The translations under genes were made by a program, and so were the position numbers. A stretch of DNA of 64,000 nt from Amoebidium appalachense (Eukaryota > Ichthyosporea), in the NCBI GenBank assembly GCA_963693365.1, contig CAVNZM010000004.1, positions 10,912,001-10,976,000 of the forward strand. The letters are read 5' to 3'. Shown here in pieces: positions 1 through 14,908 of this stretch (positions within the stretch are counted from its first letter, which is position 1; each line of letters begins with the position of its first letter). The notes under the pieces are model-generated. The model was not told the DNA's origin, searched no databases, and was given only the letters and a program-made list of their open reading frames with translations.

Positions 1-1427
1 AACCCCCTCGACCCTATACTTAAATGAAAGTTAAATTTTTGCTCTATCGAGCGGTACTATTTGTTTGTTAGCGACGCGCAAACAGAAAAAGTTTTATTAG
101 GATATATGTGTTTTTTGTTAAAGAACGATTTTTGCCAGATGACGATTGAATTCGAGACTCAAACATTGACCAATCATCAAATCAATTTGGTTTCAAATCA
201 ATTTATAAACTTATAACGATTTCTAACTATTGGATATGAAAGTTAGGTCAGTCGATGCCGATCGAGCTTTAACTTCGGAGTGTCTTCTCATGGAAGGTAC
301 ATATTACATAGTCTGTTGCACGGCCCTCGGAGGCTCGGATTTCTCGAGGACCACGATCTGTTGTTTGTGACGTCACTGCTGAGGTACATTGACGGCTCTA
401 ACTCATTTTCAATACATGCCAGAAAGTCACAGTCCAAAGCTTTGCCCTGTGGCACCGCCGTGTCGACCGCCATACACAGGGACCAGGATGTAGATCGTAG
501 GGGGGGGAGGGGGAGGATGGGGGGGGGGGGAGGGGAGGGGATTGGGGGAGGTGGGGAGACGAGTGCTCTTTCTCAACGACATGTATGTTTACAATGTGTA
601 TGCAGCATGCCATGGGAACATGGGAACGACTCTGGTACGATTGCATTCCAAAGAAAGTGCTTGCATGCGCGTGAGGAAACAACGCCGTCTCATTATCAGT
701 TGAGCATGCAAGCAAGCAAAAAGGAACATGTCAATCTATGAATATATAAACAAGTGCTATTTCGTGCTTATGTGCGGTGCACACGCCACCGTGGCCACCT
801 CTAGCTATAGACTGTTGCCGAATTCTGCCACGTGGCTATAGAGCATGTTTTGTCTGCGCACCACGGATGTTGCCCTGTACTGAATTGCTGTGCTGGCACA
901 TCACGGCTCAGAGAAAGTGCACACTTAGCCACGGAGGCCCGTATCTACGTCAAAACGGCTCTAGTTACAAGGCAGGCATGGGTTTGATAATACTAGCGCG
1001 ATCACTCGCGCCCATACTCCATCCCTTGAACCAAGAGCTACCCCTGGAGGCTGCGTCTTTGTCGGCCCCGAGTTGGGTACTTACAAAGAGAGGAGCAGAA
1101 AACACAGTTATAAAATGACCAAGATGCCGTGGTAATAGAGGCTGCGAAACACAAAGGTCAACTTGACCAAAGGACATGAGAAGGGAGGGGAGCCGACACA
1201 CAAAAGGATGATTACACCAAGATGTCATGGTGATAGAGAGGGCAGGTGCCATACCCACAGGGTATCCTTCCAACACCCAGAACATTTATTTCTCACAGGG
1301 TAGCCCCCTAGGGATGCGCCGGTGCACCCAAACCATGCAAAGTGGGGGGAAAACCCAGGCGGGACCACCCATCGACACAATCCACCTCCATTTTCGTCAC
1401 ACGTCCAGAAATGGCACTGCCATGCAG
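1..1427. other. intergenic, no gene recognised
   Basis: The first ~250 bases are AT-rich without repeat units. Further on there is a G-rich patch (about 500-560) and a perfect TGACGTCA palindrome at 368-375. No open frame here has natural composition plus splice signals. The part after about 1285 is the probable 3' UTR of the minus-strand gene that ends at 1428. Confidence 0.5.
1285..1290 (-). terminator. AATAAA poly(A) signal of the 1428-2266 gene
   Basis: On the minus strand AATAAA occurs about 140 nt beyond the TGA stop, a normal distance for a eukaryotic cleavage and polyadenylation signal. Confidence 0.4.
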
Positions 1428-2266
1428 TCATTTGGTAGGGTTGTATCCCTTGTAGCAGCCCATGCTGCAGAAGTGCAGCTTGCGTGCACCACGCTGAGTG
1501 GTGATCACGGCACGAATGCCGGCACGGTGGCAATGTCCAGCACACTCCAGCTGCTGATATTTATACAAGAGGTCAGTTCAAGGTTCGTTAAGAAATATCT
1601 CCGGAAAAAAAAAACAAAAAGAGCAATCAGCTACTGGAGATGTCAGGTACGTCCAGACGTCACACACCACTGGAAAAAGGAGAAAAACGGTTCTAAAACT
1701 CGAAAAAAGCACAAGCAGGGACCTTATCGGAACTGACCCAAGAAAGACAAAGCCACTCACAGGTTGCACGAGAGAACGCACAAGCAAACCCTTTCCAAGC
1801 ACGGCAGTTTCACTTACGGCCAATAACAGTCTGGGTGTCAGCATCACCTTATCGTTCTAAAGGTGGTGAACGTACACCAAGCATTCCTTAAAATATATTT
1901 CCACCAACTTAGAGGCCGACGTAAGTCCGAGAAAAATGTATCTGTCTTTTTTGAAACCATCGTGGTTCCGTCCACAGCAGCATCGCCCATTTTTTTCGTC
2001 CTCGTTGAATGAACAGGCAGCGAATGAATACCTTCAAAGCCCTTTCTTAGACACACGGAGAGACCTATGCTAACTTCCGCATTACAATCCAATAAGGCAA
2101 CCCACACAAAAAGCAAAAAAAAGGAGCTTCCATCGCAGAGGGAAGACATGTAACTTACCGAAGCAGCGGCACGAGTGGCTGCAGGGAACGAGTACTGCAG
2201 GGTAGCCGTGGGGCTGGTCGTGTAGTCCATGGAACCAACAGAATACATAACAGTATTGGGCGCCAT
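1428..2266 (-). CDS. small two-exon Cys/His-rich protein (76 aa), family unknown
   Basis: Exon 1 is 2266-2159 and begins MAPNTVMYSVGSMDY; it ends at TCG followed by a consensus GTAAGT donor in phase 0. The terminal exon is 1550-1428, after a CAG acceptor, also phase 0, and ends in TGA. The direct join gives 36 + 40 residues. An additional internal exon in 1551-2158 is not excluded. The second exon is rich in putative metal ligands: ECAGHCHR near its start and FCSMGCYKGYN near its end. This spacing resembles FCS/MYM-type treble-clef zinc fingers, although the first Cys pair is C-x3-C, not C-x2-C. A protein-binding or zinc-binding role is inference; I do not recognise an orthologue. Confidence 0.45.
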
Positions 2267-5187
2267 TTTGCTTCAATTTTGCCTAAACAGTATCCAGAGG
2301 AATATCAAAGAAAGGGTTTTTCCGTTATCGTTTCAGTCACTACGGCGGCCTATGCTTTACTACAAGCGGACCTTCGGGGGGGCGAGCGATTCAAGGTTGG
2401 CGCTCGCAGAAACGTCCGAAGAACTCCAGGCCGCACATATGTGAAACGGGGGAGGGAAACCTAGACGGAGCAGTACACATTGGCGAAGGGAGAGCGAAAA
2501 ACGCGCTGAGGCGGTGCGAACTATACAGCTCGCAAAAAGGATGAAGGGAAAGACGGAGAGAAAAAACGATGATGGTCGAACAAGAGGGATGGCTGTGTGA
2601 TGGAGTGGCACACGGCAGCAACGTGATTTTATATAAAAAAAAGAATATTGCAAAGCCGGATTTATGCTTTAAAATATCTTGTTACATCCTTTAAGCCAAT
2701 AGATATACGGAGTTCATGCTACAAAGTCCACGTGAGTTTCGGACATTCCAGCGCGCTGCTATCGCATGCGTCAGTGCCGCACACAGTTCTAGAGTCTCCG
2801 TCTACTCGGTGCACACTTGCGCTTTATTGCGGCCATTGCTGTCAAAAAAAACTTAAATGTAGTGAATTATGTATTTCGTTTTCGAAATCATATGTAACTG
2901 CATTCATACGCTGTACTGTCTGCGGACTGTGTAAGTAAGTTCGTCCTCCCTGAAGAAGTCCGAGGAACACGCCCCCATGCCTTTGCTCCGGCGGCGCAAG
3001 CTGATTGGTTACATGACTAGTTCGTGGCCTTTTATTGGCTGGATGATCCGCCGGCGCCCATAAAACAGGTTTTTGTTCCGGCCCAACCCGCAAAAGTTTC
3101 GAGCTGGATATGGGTTGGGTTGGGCCAGACACTGACCTACCATATATGGCAGGTCTGTTTGCGCAAACACCATATAAGAAGGGGGTTTTAGGAGGGGGTT
3201 TGGTCTCCTGGGGGTTGCTATATAGTGTGTGAGGGGGGGTCCCAGCCCAAACACCCCTAGCCCAACCTTTATGATTTCGGGCTGGGCTGAGTCAGCCCCA
3301 ACCCGAATGCTTTTCGGGCTAGTCCGGGCTGGAGCCTGACTAGCTCCATCTACAGTAGGTCTGCAGCCTGGTGTGTGTGCTGCCTGCCACTTCAAGTACC
3401 GGTAACCCTGTATGTTGAGCTATGCATGCATGGCTAATGTCACCAAAGAAGCCCTGCGTGTCATAGTAGAAAGGCACGGTGCATTTCCAGAAAACACTGA
3501 GCCGAGTTTTCTATTGGGTTTTGTCTGTTGTGATGACGTATTGCATAATAAGTCCATGCCCTTTCCCCCCGGTCTCACTCTCTCCCCCGCCCCGCGGCCG
3601 CCTTTCACCCAGGCACACTTTCCTGAGGTTATGCACCCACAACCCGTGTACAGCCCACATTCACCCTCCCTTGCATCACTCTTCATATGCAAGCTACTGG
3701 TCAGGCCCAGCAGCACTTGCAGGCCTCCGCTTAGCCTACCGTTTGCACAAGTTACACAAAATCGCACATCTGGCGACCACGTGCACCTTGAAGGCTTGCA
3801 AATTGAACAATAGGCATATGTCTGTACGCGTAACTATCCAGTTGCCATGGTTCCAAAGTGCGGCCATGATTGCCTTACGTGAATGTATGCTATGTTGGGC
3901 CCACACAAGTACTGTTATGTCCAACTCGGCTTCGAGAAGGCACAACAGCGGCATTTGGAAATTTCTTTACGGGCAAGGATGTGTCATTTCGCACACAGCC
4001 CTAGATCTGTCTCAGGTTATACGTTGTCCATATAGGTAGAGGCTGTACTATCTGCGGCCACTCTACTATAGCTATTGCTCACGATCAGCAAGGCAGCTTT
4101 AGCATATGCTTCAATTTATGTTTACAGTCAGTACACAGCTACAGAGTCAACGACAGTTTATATCACATAGCCAACAAGCGGGAATCAACGTGGATGCCGA
4201 GCCGCTACGAATAGGCATATACCTGCCTGCCGCGGCCGTGCACACAGTGGGTAAACCAAAACGTGCACGTATGCAGCTGAGAAGGTTGCCGCACGTCACC
4301 GAAGCTCCTTGCCCTTTTCACGGCCCGGCGTCCTAGCTACTAATTAATCCTCCAACTGCAAAAGTACACGCCCAAAGTGTGTGTGGGGGGGGAAGGAGGT
4401 GGGGGGGGGGGGGGGGGGGGGGAGAGTGGGTTTGTATGTGTAGCACATGTGCTTTGTCTGGTGTATGTGCCGGGGTATGCGCGTCTGTTTGCGTTCGTCA
4501 CCGTGAAGGTGCTGAACACAGTCTAGTGTGTGTGTGTGTATGTGTGTGTGCGTGTACCTGTCACACGGTGGTATGGTGAGCCTCGGAGTGGCCACTGAGA
4601 TATACCTGCGTGCGTCTGTCAGCATGTTTGCCAGCAGACATGTGGTGCTATCAGGTCAACTCTGGAGGTTGCAAGCTTGGAAATGTGTGTATGGCTGCAG
4701 AGTTGAGTGTCCATGCAAGTTTGTGCGTCAACTTGAAAATGTACACGTGTGGAGCGCCCTAGGTGCGCATGTGTGCAAATTTGTGTATCAAATGTACACG
4801 TGTGCATTATTGCCCAGGTGTGTAAGTGTGTTCCCAGCTGCAACGTGCTCTGAGGGTTGTTATGCTGCAAGCTTATCGCCCAAGCGGCTGTGTAACTTTT
4901 CGTGGCCGCCAGGCGTTGAAATAGTGTAGTTTGTGTTCTTGCCCAATCCATGCGTGTGTGTCAGGTGCCTGCCAGATCGTGTCAGCTGCAGTGCAGTGCG
5001 TACGTGGGTGAGTGTCGGTGGGTGTGTGGGGACGCGCACACAAATCATTTGACACGCTCGGCTGGATAGCCCCAACGAACTAAATATTATACAGCTAAAG
5101 ACAGAACTCTGTGTTGGCCATGCAATAGCAATTCGCTTGGATGCAACGGCACATGTTGTTTCCATGAACGGTTACCCTAAATACACC
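2267..5187. other. intergenic, GGTTGGGCC-rich patch and GT-rich stretch
   Basis: No gene recognised. Around 3080-3330 there are several copies of a GGGTTGGGCC / GGCCCAACCC-like word on both strands, perhaps a decayed repeat. From 4379 to 5040 the plus strand is a G run followed by a degenerate TGTGTG-rich tract, which creates long but compositionally unnatural frames. Confidence 0.4.
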
Positions 5188-5710
5188 ATGGCAGGTTCTG
5201 ACGTTCTGACCATACCCTCCCGTCGCCGTAAGACAAAGCCCACTACTCTACTTTTCAGGGCTAATAATCGGCGGCCGCGGGAGAAGACACTGCCCTTGAA
5301 AAATAAGAGCAACTCAAAAAGGTAACAGTACATACTTCCTTCTTGCCAGGGCACATCTTGAGTAGCGCCTCAGGCTGAGTGCGCACTCTTGCTTGCTGAA
5401 GAAGCAGGAGGGGGCAAGGTGTGGCAAAAGAGTTGAATTGAATCGAAGCAATTTACAATCGATTAACTAGCTACTGCGGTACTCAGTATATGTGCGTAGA
5501 AAGCTATTCATTCCGCTGTTTCTTGAGAAAACTCGCACAGCCAGGCCACTGAGCTGCTACCAAGGCCTCCTATATACTAACAATAGGAGGCATTGGCTGC
5601 TACTGTACTTACACTTACACTTTATTTTTTTTTTTTGTAGTGACCTCCGGACCCAGCCTCCAGGAAGCGCATGTCCGGCATGCCTACATGTATGTATGCT
5701 ACCGTGACCA
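5188..5710 (+). CDS. possible small two-exon basic ORF (66 aa)
   Basis: An ATG in strong context (ACCATGG) opens a Lys/Arg-rich frame ending at AAAAG|GTAACA (exon end 5321). A second segment begins at 5641 after a pyrimidine-rich acceptor of about 11 T followed by GTAG. It continues in phase for about 21 residues, including CPACLHVC, to a TGA at 5708-5710. Only the ATG context, splice consensus and phase agreement support it; there is no recognised homology and it could be chance. Confidence 0.2.
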
Positions 5711-7144
5711 TCACGTGACTCGATGATCAGCCTGGCAGGCGCCTGTACACGCACTGGGCCCGGGCGTTTGGTGGAGACAACTACACAGCTGACATAGACC
5801 TCTTTTACACACATGTATACAATTCTGTTACTTACAGTATATTTACGTATGTCACCGAAGTACAGGGACGGACAGAATTGTATACATCATTGAACAAAGT
5901 TGCCCTGCCGGATCCGGATCAATCCGGGCCACTTGGACCCTTGTTGGTCCGACTCCGATCTGACATCTGCAGCTATGGGATAAACAATGGCCAATAGAAA
6001 ACCGTTAGTTTATGCGGGCACTTGTTCTTACTGATATAAAGCCAATGAACAAGCGACACCAAACCACATTTGGATTCACAAACAAGAGCGCTGTTGACCG
6101 TTGAGCATGGCTCCCCCAGCCTCTGCAAAGAGGGTCGCCTCAAGAAATTTCTCCAAAGCTCCGAATCAAAGAAAGGTTATTTTAGAAGACAATTGACTAG
6201 GATTTGTATTAAAAAAACAGCTGGTGACATGATGACGGGGTTACCCCACCATAACTATTAATACTCGCGGAGAGCAATTTCTGATTGGCGTTGAGCACAA
6301 GGACCGATATCGATCGATGGCCCAAATTTGAGTCCCCCTGCACGAGTCACGACCCGTGTTGAAATGATGTACATGGTATGTGCCTTTTAGTCACTCACAA
6401 ATTTGTTTAACGTATCTTGGTAATTGCTACAGGAAAGGCGTCATGGTTAGATTTATTAGCTAGGATTTGAATATCATAGATTCCTTTTGAGCAAATAGGC
6501 CTAACGGCAGGGCCTGTATAAGTTTCATATATTGGATGCCATTTTCTAATTGGGTTTCCATAAGATCCCTGGAATGTTAGCATTCACTACATTTTAAAGC
6601 ATGATTTGGGTGCCATTTATATTTTAGCTCCTCCGCATTTAGTACTTCTTGTGACTATGACCGCGATCAAACGTTCCTCTGAATATTTGTTGTCCTTGTC
6701 CGATGATAGCTTATCGTCTACAATACATGGAACGTGAACGCCTAGGATAGCTTGACATCAAAGAAAGAGTTGTGCGTTGACATTCTCTTACCAAAATTCG
6801 CATTATTTAATGCGACGTAGTGAAGCAAGATGGGGTGATCACCTTGCAACAGTCGACAAGCTTTAAAAAACGTTAAACTAAACTTGAATTTGGCATTTTG
6901 CCGCAATCTCTCCACCACAGTAAGACAAAACTGTCCACTCCATGCCGAAGTCATCACAGTCCACCACACTGTTTGTTTTTTTTCCACTGTAAGTTTGTGT
7001 GGTCAGAAAACGGGTCGCCGCCTGTACTTACCCCACCTCTTAGAAAACAATAGGGGCCTGTAACTTACTTCAAAAAGGTGTGTGGCTATTTCCTGGTGCT
7101 ACACAGAGTGATCCGTATGCTGCTTATGCATCCTTTTTCCCGAA

Positions 7145-7183
<39 letters not shown>

Positions 7184-7473
7184 TCTAGTGGGTGTTGGCA
7201 GTTCTCAGGAGTGGAGTGTCAGGAGGACGGATTTCTTTTCCTGCACACTGCAAGTATGCGTGCACGTGGTTTATAGCAGCCATAAGCCAGGCCCCCAGCC
7301 GGAGTACAATGGCTTGTAAGCACATATGACGAAGTAACATCCCCATGTGCAAGCTACCCACTTGGCAGCAACGCACTTTGCCCTCTCCCTTGCCCTACCT
7401 CTCGCTGCTGCATCAGGGCAAGTTCCTCCACCTAATCCTCTACAAAAAGTAAACTATTAGCAGGCCACTCATT
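5711..7473. other. intergenic/promoter region upstream of the SOD-repeat gene
   Basis: Moderately AT-rich unique sequence without a gene I can support. A G run of about 35 lies at 7147-7181. The ~90 bases before 7474 are CT-rich and probably 5' UTR of the large plus-strand gene. No obvious TATA box was placed. Confidence 0.4.
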
Positions 7474-8519
7474 ATGATTTGCTCTCAGCGCAGAATGGCG
7501 CGCACCCCAATGCTAGGGGCCGCGCTGGCCGCCTGTCTTGCCGGGGCAGCCGCTAAAAGCGACTATGTCACGGCCAAGCTGGAGGGCCACGGCGCCACGG
7601 GCTATGTCAAGGTTCACGGCCAACAGGTAGGCTCCGTGTTTTTTTTTAAAAAAAAAAGGGCTTAATAGGTGTATAACTGCGTGCATGGAAGGAAGGCTAG
7701 CAATTGTTCTCGAAGGATGCGGAAAGAACTAGACTCTTCCGAGTAGTCAAAGCCACAGAGGCCGGCATGCTCTAGATCTCAATTCTTTCAGTCTACCCCT
7801 ACTTGTGTGACCCACCCTATATATGCTTCTCTCTCGATTGCTTGCAGCCCCGAGGACCGTACCAGGTTGCTCTCCCTTTTTCACTATGCAAGAGACGCTT
7901 GTGGCACCGTGCACAACTACCTAATACCGTACCTACTTGCTCTTTCTGTCCACCCCTCCATCTCTTAACTGGTTGCGAAGTTTCACGTATTGTGGACATC
8001 TTACTAAGCCCCCCCCGGAGCTCCATTTCTGCCTTCATTCTCGATCCCTGCCTTGATGCCAAAAGTTCTCCGTGCACATCTTTCGTAATTCGTCCCTCCC
8101 CCCCCCCCCCCCCCCCCCCCCCCACCCCCACCCCCCTCCTCCCCTCACAACCACCACCAAAACACACAAACACCTCCCCCTCTCCCCTGATTCTTCCTCT
8201 CCAGTGACCCACTCGACTTTGGTCGTAAGCAGCCCCCTCTCCCTCCCCCCTCCCCTCCCCCCAAACACACCCACACACACAGCTCACACCCACATACACA
8301 CAGGAGGAGGTGCGCTTATGTGTTGCATTGTATGTGCAGCTTAGCTCTGCTCTTCCTTTCCCCCCTCTCCCCTTCCCCCCTCCTCCCCGTCTGCCTACCT
8401 CTGGACACCAACGTCCGCTCTGGCACCCTATCGTGTTTTCTGCTGTGTACCACACAGCCCCACAAACACGCACGCACGCACATACGTACCCATAGACACA
8501 AGCACAAACACCAAACTAC

Positions 8520-8568
<49 letters not shown>

Positions 8569-9159
8569 GACTAACCTCTCTCCCCACACACCCATAGCTG
8601 GAGGTCAACCTTGACTTCAGTAAACTGGACGATAAGGCGCCCAAAGAACTCCAAGACTGCTTGAAGGGCGGTCACCAACTGTCCATCAACACAATGTGGA
8701 AACCAAGGTCAGACCAAGCATCCAGCACAAGCGGAATTGGGACTGATCAGTGTGCAGAGGCAAACCTCGGGAAACACTATGACCCCACCCTTGCTTGCTC
8801 TCCAAACAGCGGAAATCAATTCTGTCAACAGGGGGGGGCGTCAAATAAGGAAAAGTGTGTTTCGGGGAGCAGCGCGGGATTCACGAGCTATCAGTGCTCG
8901 CAGAGTCTGTATAAGAAGAACCCGTGGGTGTGCGAGGTTGGAGACCTTTCTGGGAAAATCAGCGCGATTGATTTGGGGCGTGACAAGAAATTCAGCAGAA
9001 ATTTCACGGACAGGTGAGTGTGTGTGTGTGTGGTTGCATGGCTGAATCATAAAGTGGAGGTGGTAGGGGAGGGGAGGGGTGAGGAGGGGCTGCATTGTAG
9101 CAGAGACATGTGGGGTGAGTTTTATGGCGCACGCACACACACACACTCCCATTCTCGTT

Positions 9160-9204
<45 letters not shown>

Positions 9205-10718
9205 CTCTCGCTCTCTCGCTCCCTCCCTCCCTTCCTCCGTCACAAGATTTCCCCCCCCTGTGTGCTAATATAAGTTCGCGCATAAATTTGTAAAAAAAAC
9301 CACTTATACATGCAGACACACACACATACACACACGTGGTCTGCATGACATTCACACACAGACACGTAGCCACCCGTAGTGACACGCCGCCGCTGCCGCC
9401 ATTCATCCGTGCACGCAAACACAAACACGCTCTTTCCACATTTTACATAACATTGCAGACGTTCCCACCCCCAATCCCACCCACCCTCTGGCCCCACGCA
9501 CCACCATAGATACATGCCTACATGTGTGCGCACAAGCACAAAACACATTCTTTTACACTCCATTTGTATGGTATAACCGATGTCTCACCACCCACTCCCT
9601 CCTTCCCTCCCTCCCTCCCTCCCTCCCTCCCTCCCTCCCCCCCTCCCTTCCTCGCGCACCCCACAGATACATGCCGCCTGTGAAGGTTCTTAAGGGCATG
9701 AGTGTTGTTCTTAACTGCGGATCACCGGCCCTGTGTGGTGAGCTCCAATCAGGCGTGTCGACAGATGATGCCCCCATGTGGACTGACCCCGTCAGCAAGG
9801 TTTCGGGACACTTGGTTGCTGAATTTGCCGACGGCGTGTACGGAAAGATCACCCTCAACACTGACTCCACGGTAAGTTTTTTTTGTTTGTTTGTTTTACT
9901 GGGAGAGATGAATGTGACCCCTCCCCCCCCTGTGTGTGTGTGTGTGTGTGTGTATGTGTGGGAGCTTTGTGTGTGCATGCATTCCCTTTCCTACTTGTGC
10001 ACATATGTGTGTGCTTGTAGGTGTGCACATGTATGTGTGAGTGTGAGCAGGTTGGGTGTGTGTTCTCACGTTCATAAGCATGACAAAAATCTTCCGTCAC
10101 TGACACGAAAACGGATCGCAGATCGACGTCGATCTCGATCTGAGCAAACTCGATCGCGCCAAGCTACCCCAGGGTGGTGAGGCATGCCTAAAGGACGGCA
10201 TTCATTGGTCACTTCGTGAGAGATGGACACTAGCCAATGACAGCCACTTCCAAGATGCATGCTGGATCGAAAAGACGGGCAGGCATTTTGACCCCACACT
10301 TGCATGTGGTCCTTTCAGTGCCAACACACTGTGCAAGAACAATGCTGGTAAGACCCCCCTCCCCCCCCCCCCCTCCCACCCACCCACACACACACTCACA
10401 CACACACGAACACGAACACACCACCATCACCATCACCGCCACGACCACCACATACACAGATGTGCGCACACACCCACTTCCTGCACAGATATTAGCAGAC
10501 TCATGGAGATATGTGGTGTTTTTGAAATATTCAATCGTTTGTGTGTGCAGTGTGTGTCATGTACACCGGGGTTGCATGCGTAAGCTCAAAGGCAAACGAG
10601 CATGGATGCGCAAAGAAACACGTCATTAGCGTTGGATGCATGCACACAAACACTCTCTTGCGCACATTCACACACGACACACAAAGCACGCGCACGCACT
10701 CATACGCATGTGCGCGCG

Positions 10719-10808
<90 letters not shown>

Positions 10809-11359
10809 CACACAAACGTACACAAATGCACACAAACCCAAACACACTTGCATTCACTCGTTCACTCACAAACATCGTTTTTGTGCCACGCACAAGCATA
10901 CCCACACCACAACCTCCCCATCAAAATAAAACTCGCACCTTCCGCTCACCTTTTCCTCTCTCTCTATCTACAGGGTGTGTCCCAAGCAGTTCAGCAACCG
11001 GAGCAACCAAGTACATGTGCACAGACACTGATTTCGAGGCCAACCCATACACGTGCGAGTCGGGAGACCTCAGCGGCAGGCACGGCAAAATGGCTGTGGA
11101 CACCAAGACGTGGATGGTTAAAGACAAAGTGACAGACTGGTACCTAAGTCCTTTAAGCGCACTCCACAACAAGAGCATTGTGCTGACCTGTGGCAATGGG
11201 GAGAATATTCCTATTGCATGCGCACGCCTCAAGGAAGGTAAGGGCCCACCTCCCTTCCCACCACCACCACGACCACCCTCTTCCCCCCCCCCCCCCCCCC
11301 CAACCCCTATGGCCCACCCCTAAGGTTGGTGGCTGTATTGTTCTTATTCGATCGGCATC

Positions 11360-11407
<48 letters not shown>

Positions 11408-12136
11408 ACACACAGACACGCCTCTCCCCTCTCCCTTTGCAATCCCCGTCAAGAGTAAACTTGTACAAATGAACTATTTTTCTCAAGGAAAGACACATCA
11501 AGACCATCTTCTCTCAAGCATTGCCACACGTTTAGTCTGTTTTGTCTCCATACATGAACTCAGCAGTGGGTCAGAAAACCTTTATTTTACGTGGCACGGC
11601 CTAATCTTTTCCCAAATTTCAATCAGTATGCGGTGATCTGTGCGACACGTGCTCTACCCCGGACCAGTGCTCCAAGTGCAAGGATTCAGCCAATCACGTG
11701 CTTGTGGAGGGCACGTGCCAGTGCAAGAGTGACTTTTACTATGATGGCACCACCTGCAAACGTGAGTGCACACGGCCGTGTGTGTGTGTATGTGTGTGTT
11801 TGTGAATGCACGTGTGTGCGTGCGTGTGTGTGTGTGTGTGTGCATGTTGTGTGTGTACGTGTGTGTTTGTGTGTGTGCGTGTGTGGATGTCACATTGTGT
11901 CTGCATATGTTTGGTGTCAACGTGCTCGTGGACAATTTATATGCACGTGCATGTTTGTGTGCTCGTGTGCCCTCACACACACGTACTTGCATGCATGTGT
12001 TTGTGTGTGTGCTGGGTCTTTGCGTGAATAAGCGAGGTTACTTCTGTGCAAGCTTTGTGTTTAACAAGCTGACCAGTCTATTTGTATGTACACAAACACG
12101 CGCGCACACACACACAAACACGCATGCGCGCGCGCG

Positions 12137-12177
<41 letters not shown>

Positions 12178-13003
12178 CATACAGCAATTGTCCCGCCGGC
12201 ATGTACGCTGACATCAGCAGCCCTGTCAGAGATGCCGTGTGCAGAAGTAACCCCCCCCCCCCCCCCCCAAAAAAAAAAATAAAAATAAATAAATAAGAAA
12301 TAAGAATAAATAAAATAAAATAAAAATTGAAATAAAAATAAAAGTATCGTCCTAGTAGAACACACTTTCCTACGAGTTTTTCTAGATGTTATCACCGGAC
12401 ACATGCATACATTTTGGTTCATTCACACGAGAACCTAGCCACGGGATGTCCAAACCACCCCTTCTCCACCCTTGATATTGCTTGTCAACATGTATCTGGC
12501 CAAAATTGCACGTTGAAGTACGGATTCTTTTCTTTTCCTTAGCCAGTGTTTTGGATCACCTCTTTTTTCTCTCTAACTTCATGTGGTACGACAGATACAT
12601 TGGCTAGCATCACCTCTTTCCTCTCTAACTTCATGTGTGTGACAGATACATCGGCTAGCTTCACCTCTTTCCTCTCTAACTTCATGTGATATGACAGATT
12701 GCTCTGCTGGCTGCAGCAAATGTGATATGGACGAGTGCTTGGAGTGTGCCGATGGGTTCAATCTGCATGCCGGGGACTGCGAGTGCCCCACGGGGAAGGA
12801 TCTGGTGAACGGCACGTGTGTTGGTACGTGTACTTGAGTGTGCATGTGTGTACGTGTGTTTGTCCGTGTGTGCGCATGTGGATGTGCCCACGCTTGTGTG
12901 CGTATTTCTTTAAGAAGGGGTTTGGATGTGTACATCCGTGTTTTCATGTTCCAACTTGTGCATTACCCTGTGTACGGCACTCTGACTCTTCTTCCGGGTA
13001 CCT

Positions 13004-13056
<53 letters not shown>

Positions 13057-14165
13057 GCCGCCGCTGTAGCAGGTGCCTCTGCCTCTGCCTCTGCCAACTC
13101 CACTGGGTCTGCCAGTGTCAGCCCCACCCCCACCTCATCCTCGGTAGCGGCAAATTCCTCGGTAGTTTCAACCCCCACCTCATCCTCCGTCAGTTCAACC
13201 CCTACCTCAACCTCGGTAGCGTCCAATTCCTCGGTTAGTCCTACCCCTACCTCGACACCAAGCGCATCCGTGACCCCAACCCCCACCACCAAGGGTGATA
13301 GCGCAAAGCCCACGACCGAATTCCTTCTTGCTATGTTCAACCAATCAAACAACCCGGTTCAGGGCTATTTTAAGGTAATCGATAACGAGATTCAGATCAA
13401 GTGGGACTTCTCCAAGACGAAGAGTGCAAAGGATGACGATCCATTGGCTAAGTGCACCACCGATCCGATCAGTTATTGGATCGGCACAAACTGGGGCACG
13501 GAGGATGACTTCCTCGTTGGCAACAAGTATGTTACCTCCCTCCTCCCCCCCTTCCCCCCCCCCCCCCAACCACCACCACCAAAAAAAAAAAAAAAAAAAA
13601 AAAATACACAAACAAATGCACACACACAAAAAAGGAAGTCTATCTTTGTTTTGTGTTTGGATGCTGACTTCGTGTTGAGATACTATGCAGGCATATTTCA
13701 TGCAGACGGGATGATATGATGTGGGCATTGTATTTTTTGCGTGTGTGTGCGTCACTCTGTACATAACCCCCCCCCCCCCCAATCACCCATCCTCATTCTA
13801 ATCACACCCGCTTTCCAGGTGTGAGGGACTTCAGATCGGCAACCGCTGGGACACCATGGGGTCGTGCAGCAAGGACAGCGACCACACATACTGCGAGGAG
13901 TGCATCACAAAGGGCCCCAATTTCCCTTCAACTTACGCTTGCAACCCCGTCTCTTACCAGGAAAATCCCTACCGTTGCGATGTAAGAACCCCCCCCCCCC
14001 CCCCCCCCCCCGGATCCCCCTCCCTTCTGTCCTCGACACACCCAAAAGGCGAAATGGTGACCTGTAGAGCAGTTTTTTCCCTCATGAAAACCCGGATGAT
14101 TCTTAACCCACCCACCTTTCCCATTTATCCACCCAACACATGAACTCCCCCCCCCCCTCCCCACC

Positions 14166-14199
<34 letters not shown>

Positions 14200-14526
14200 A
14201 CAAAGATGCACACCACAACTACCACCCATCACCACATAATCAAGTTGATCTTGAACTAGTCACTAAACAAACCTCCATGATCTAACCACACATCGCCCAC
14301 CAGACGGGAGACCTATCCGGTAAATTCGGAGACCTGACAGTAGCCAAGGAAAACTCCACTGTTGTGGCCACCCACTACGACCGCTGGCTTCCCCCCCTCA
14401 CCCGTCTCACTGGATCATCCCTCGTTATTATGTGCGGTGGTAAAACCGCACTGTGCGCACGCATCGACCGCACAACGGATGCCGCTGTTGGTATAGAACT
14501 CCCCCCCCCCCCCCCCCCCCTCCCCA

Positions 14527-14569
<43 letters not shown>

Positions 14570-14830
14570 CCACCACCACCACCACCACCACTTTTCACCC
14601 TCTCCACACGGCACGAACAAATGCAAACACACGCCTGAACACAGACTCAGTTGCATACTTGGTACTGTTATACTTGCAAGGCATTCCTACATCTTCTTTT
14701 GGAGGTGTGTGTTCCCTCCTAATGTGTAACTTGACGAGATGTGTGTTCGCTCGTAATGTGTAACTTGACGAGAAAACACACATGTGTTATTGTGCAATCG
14801 AAATCGAATGACCTAATCTCAATGCATCTA

Positions 14831-14908
<78 letters not shown>

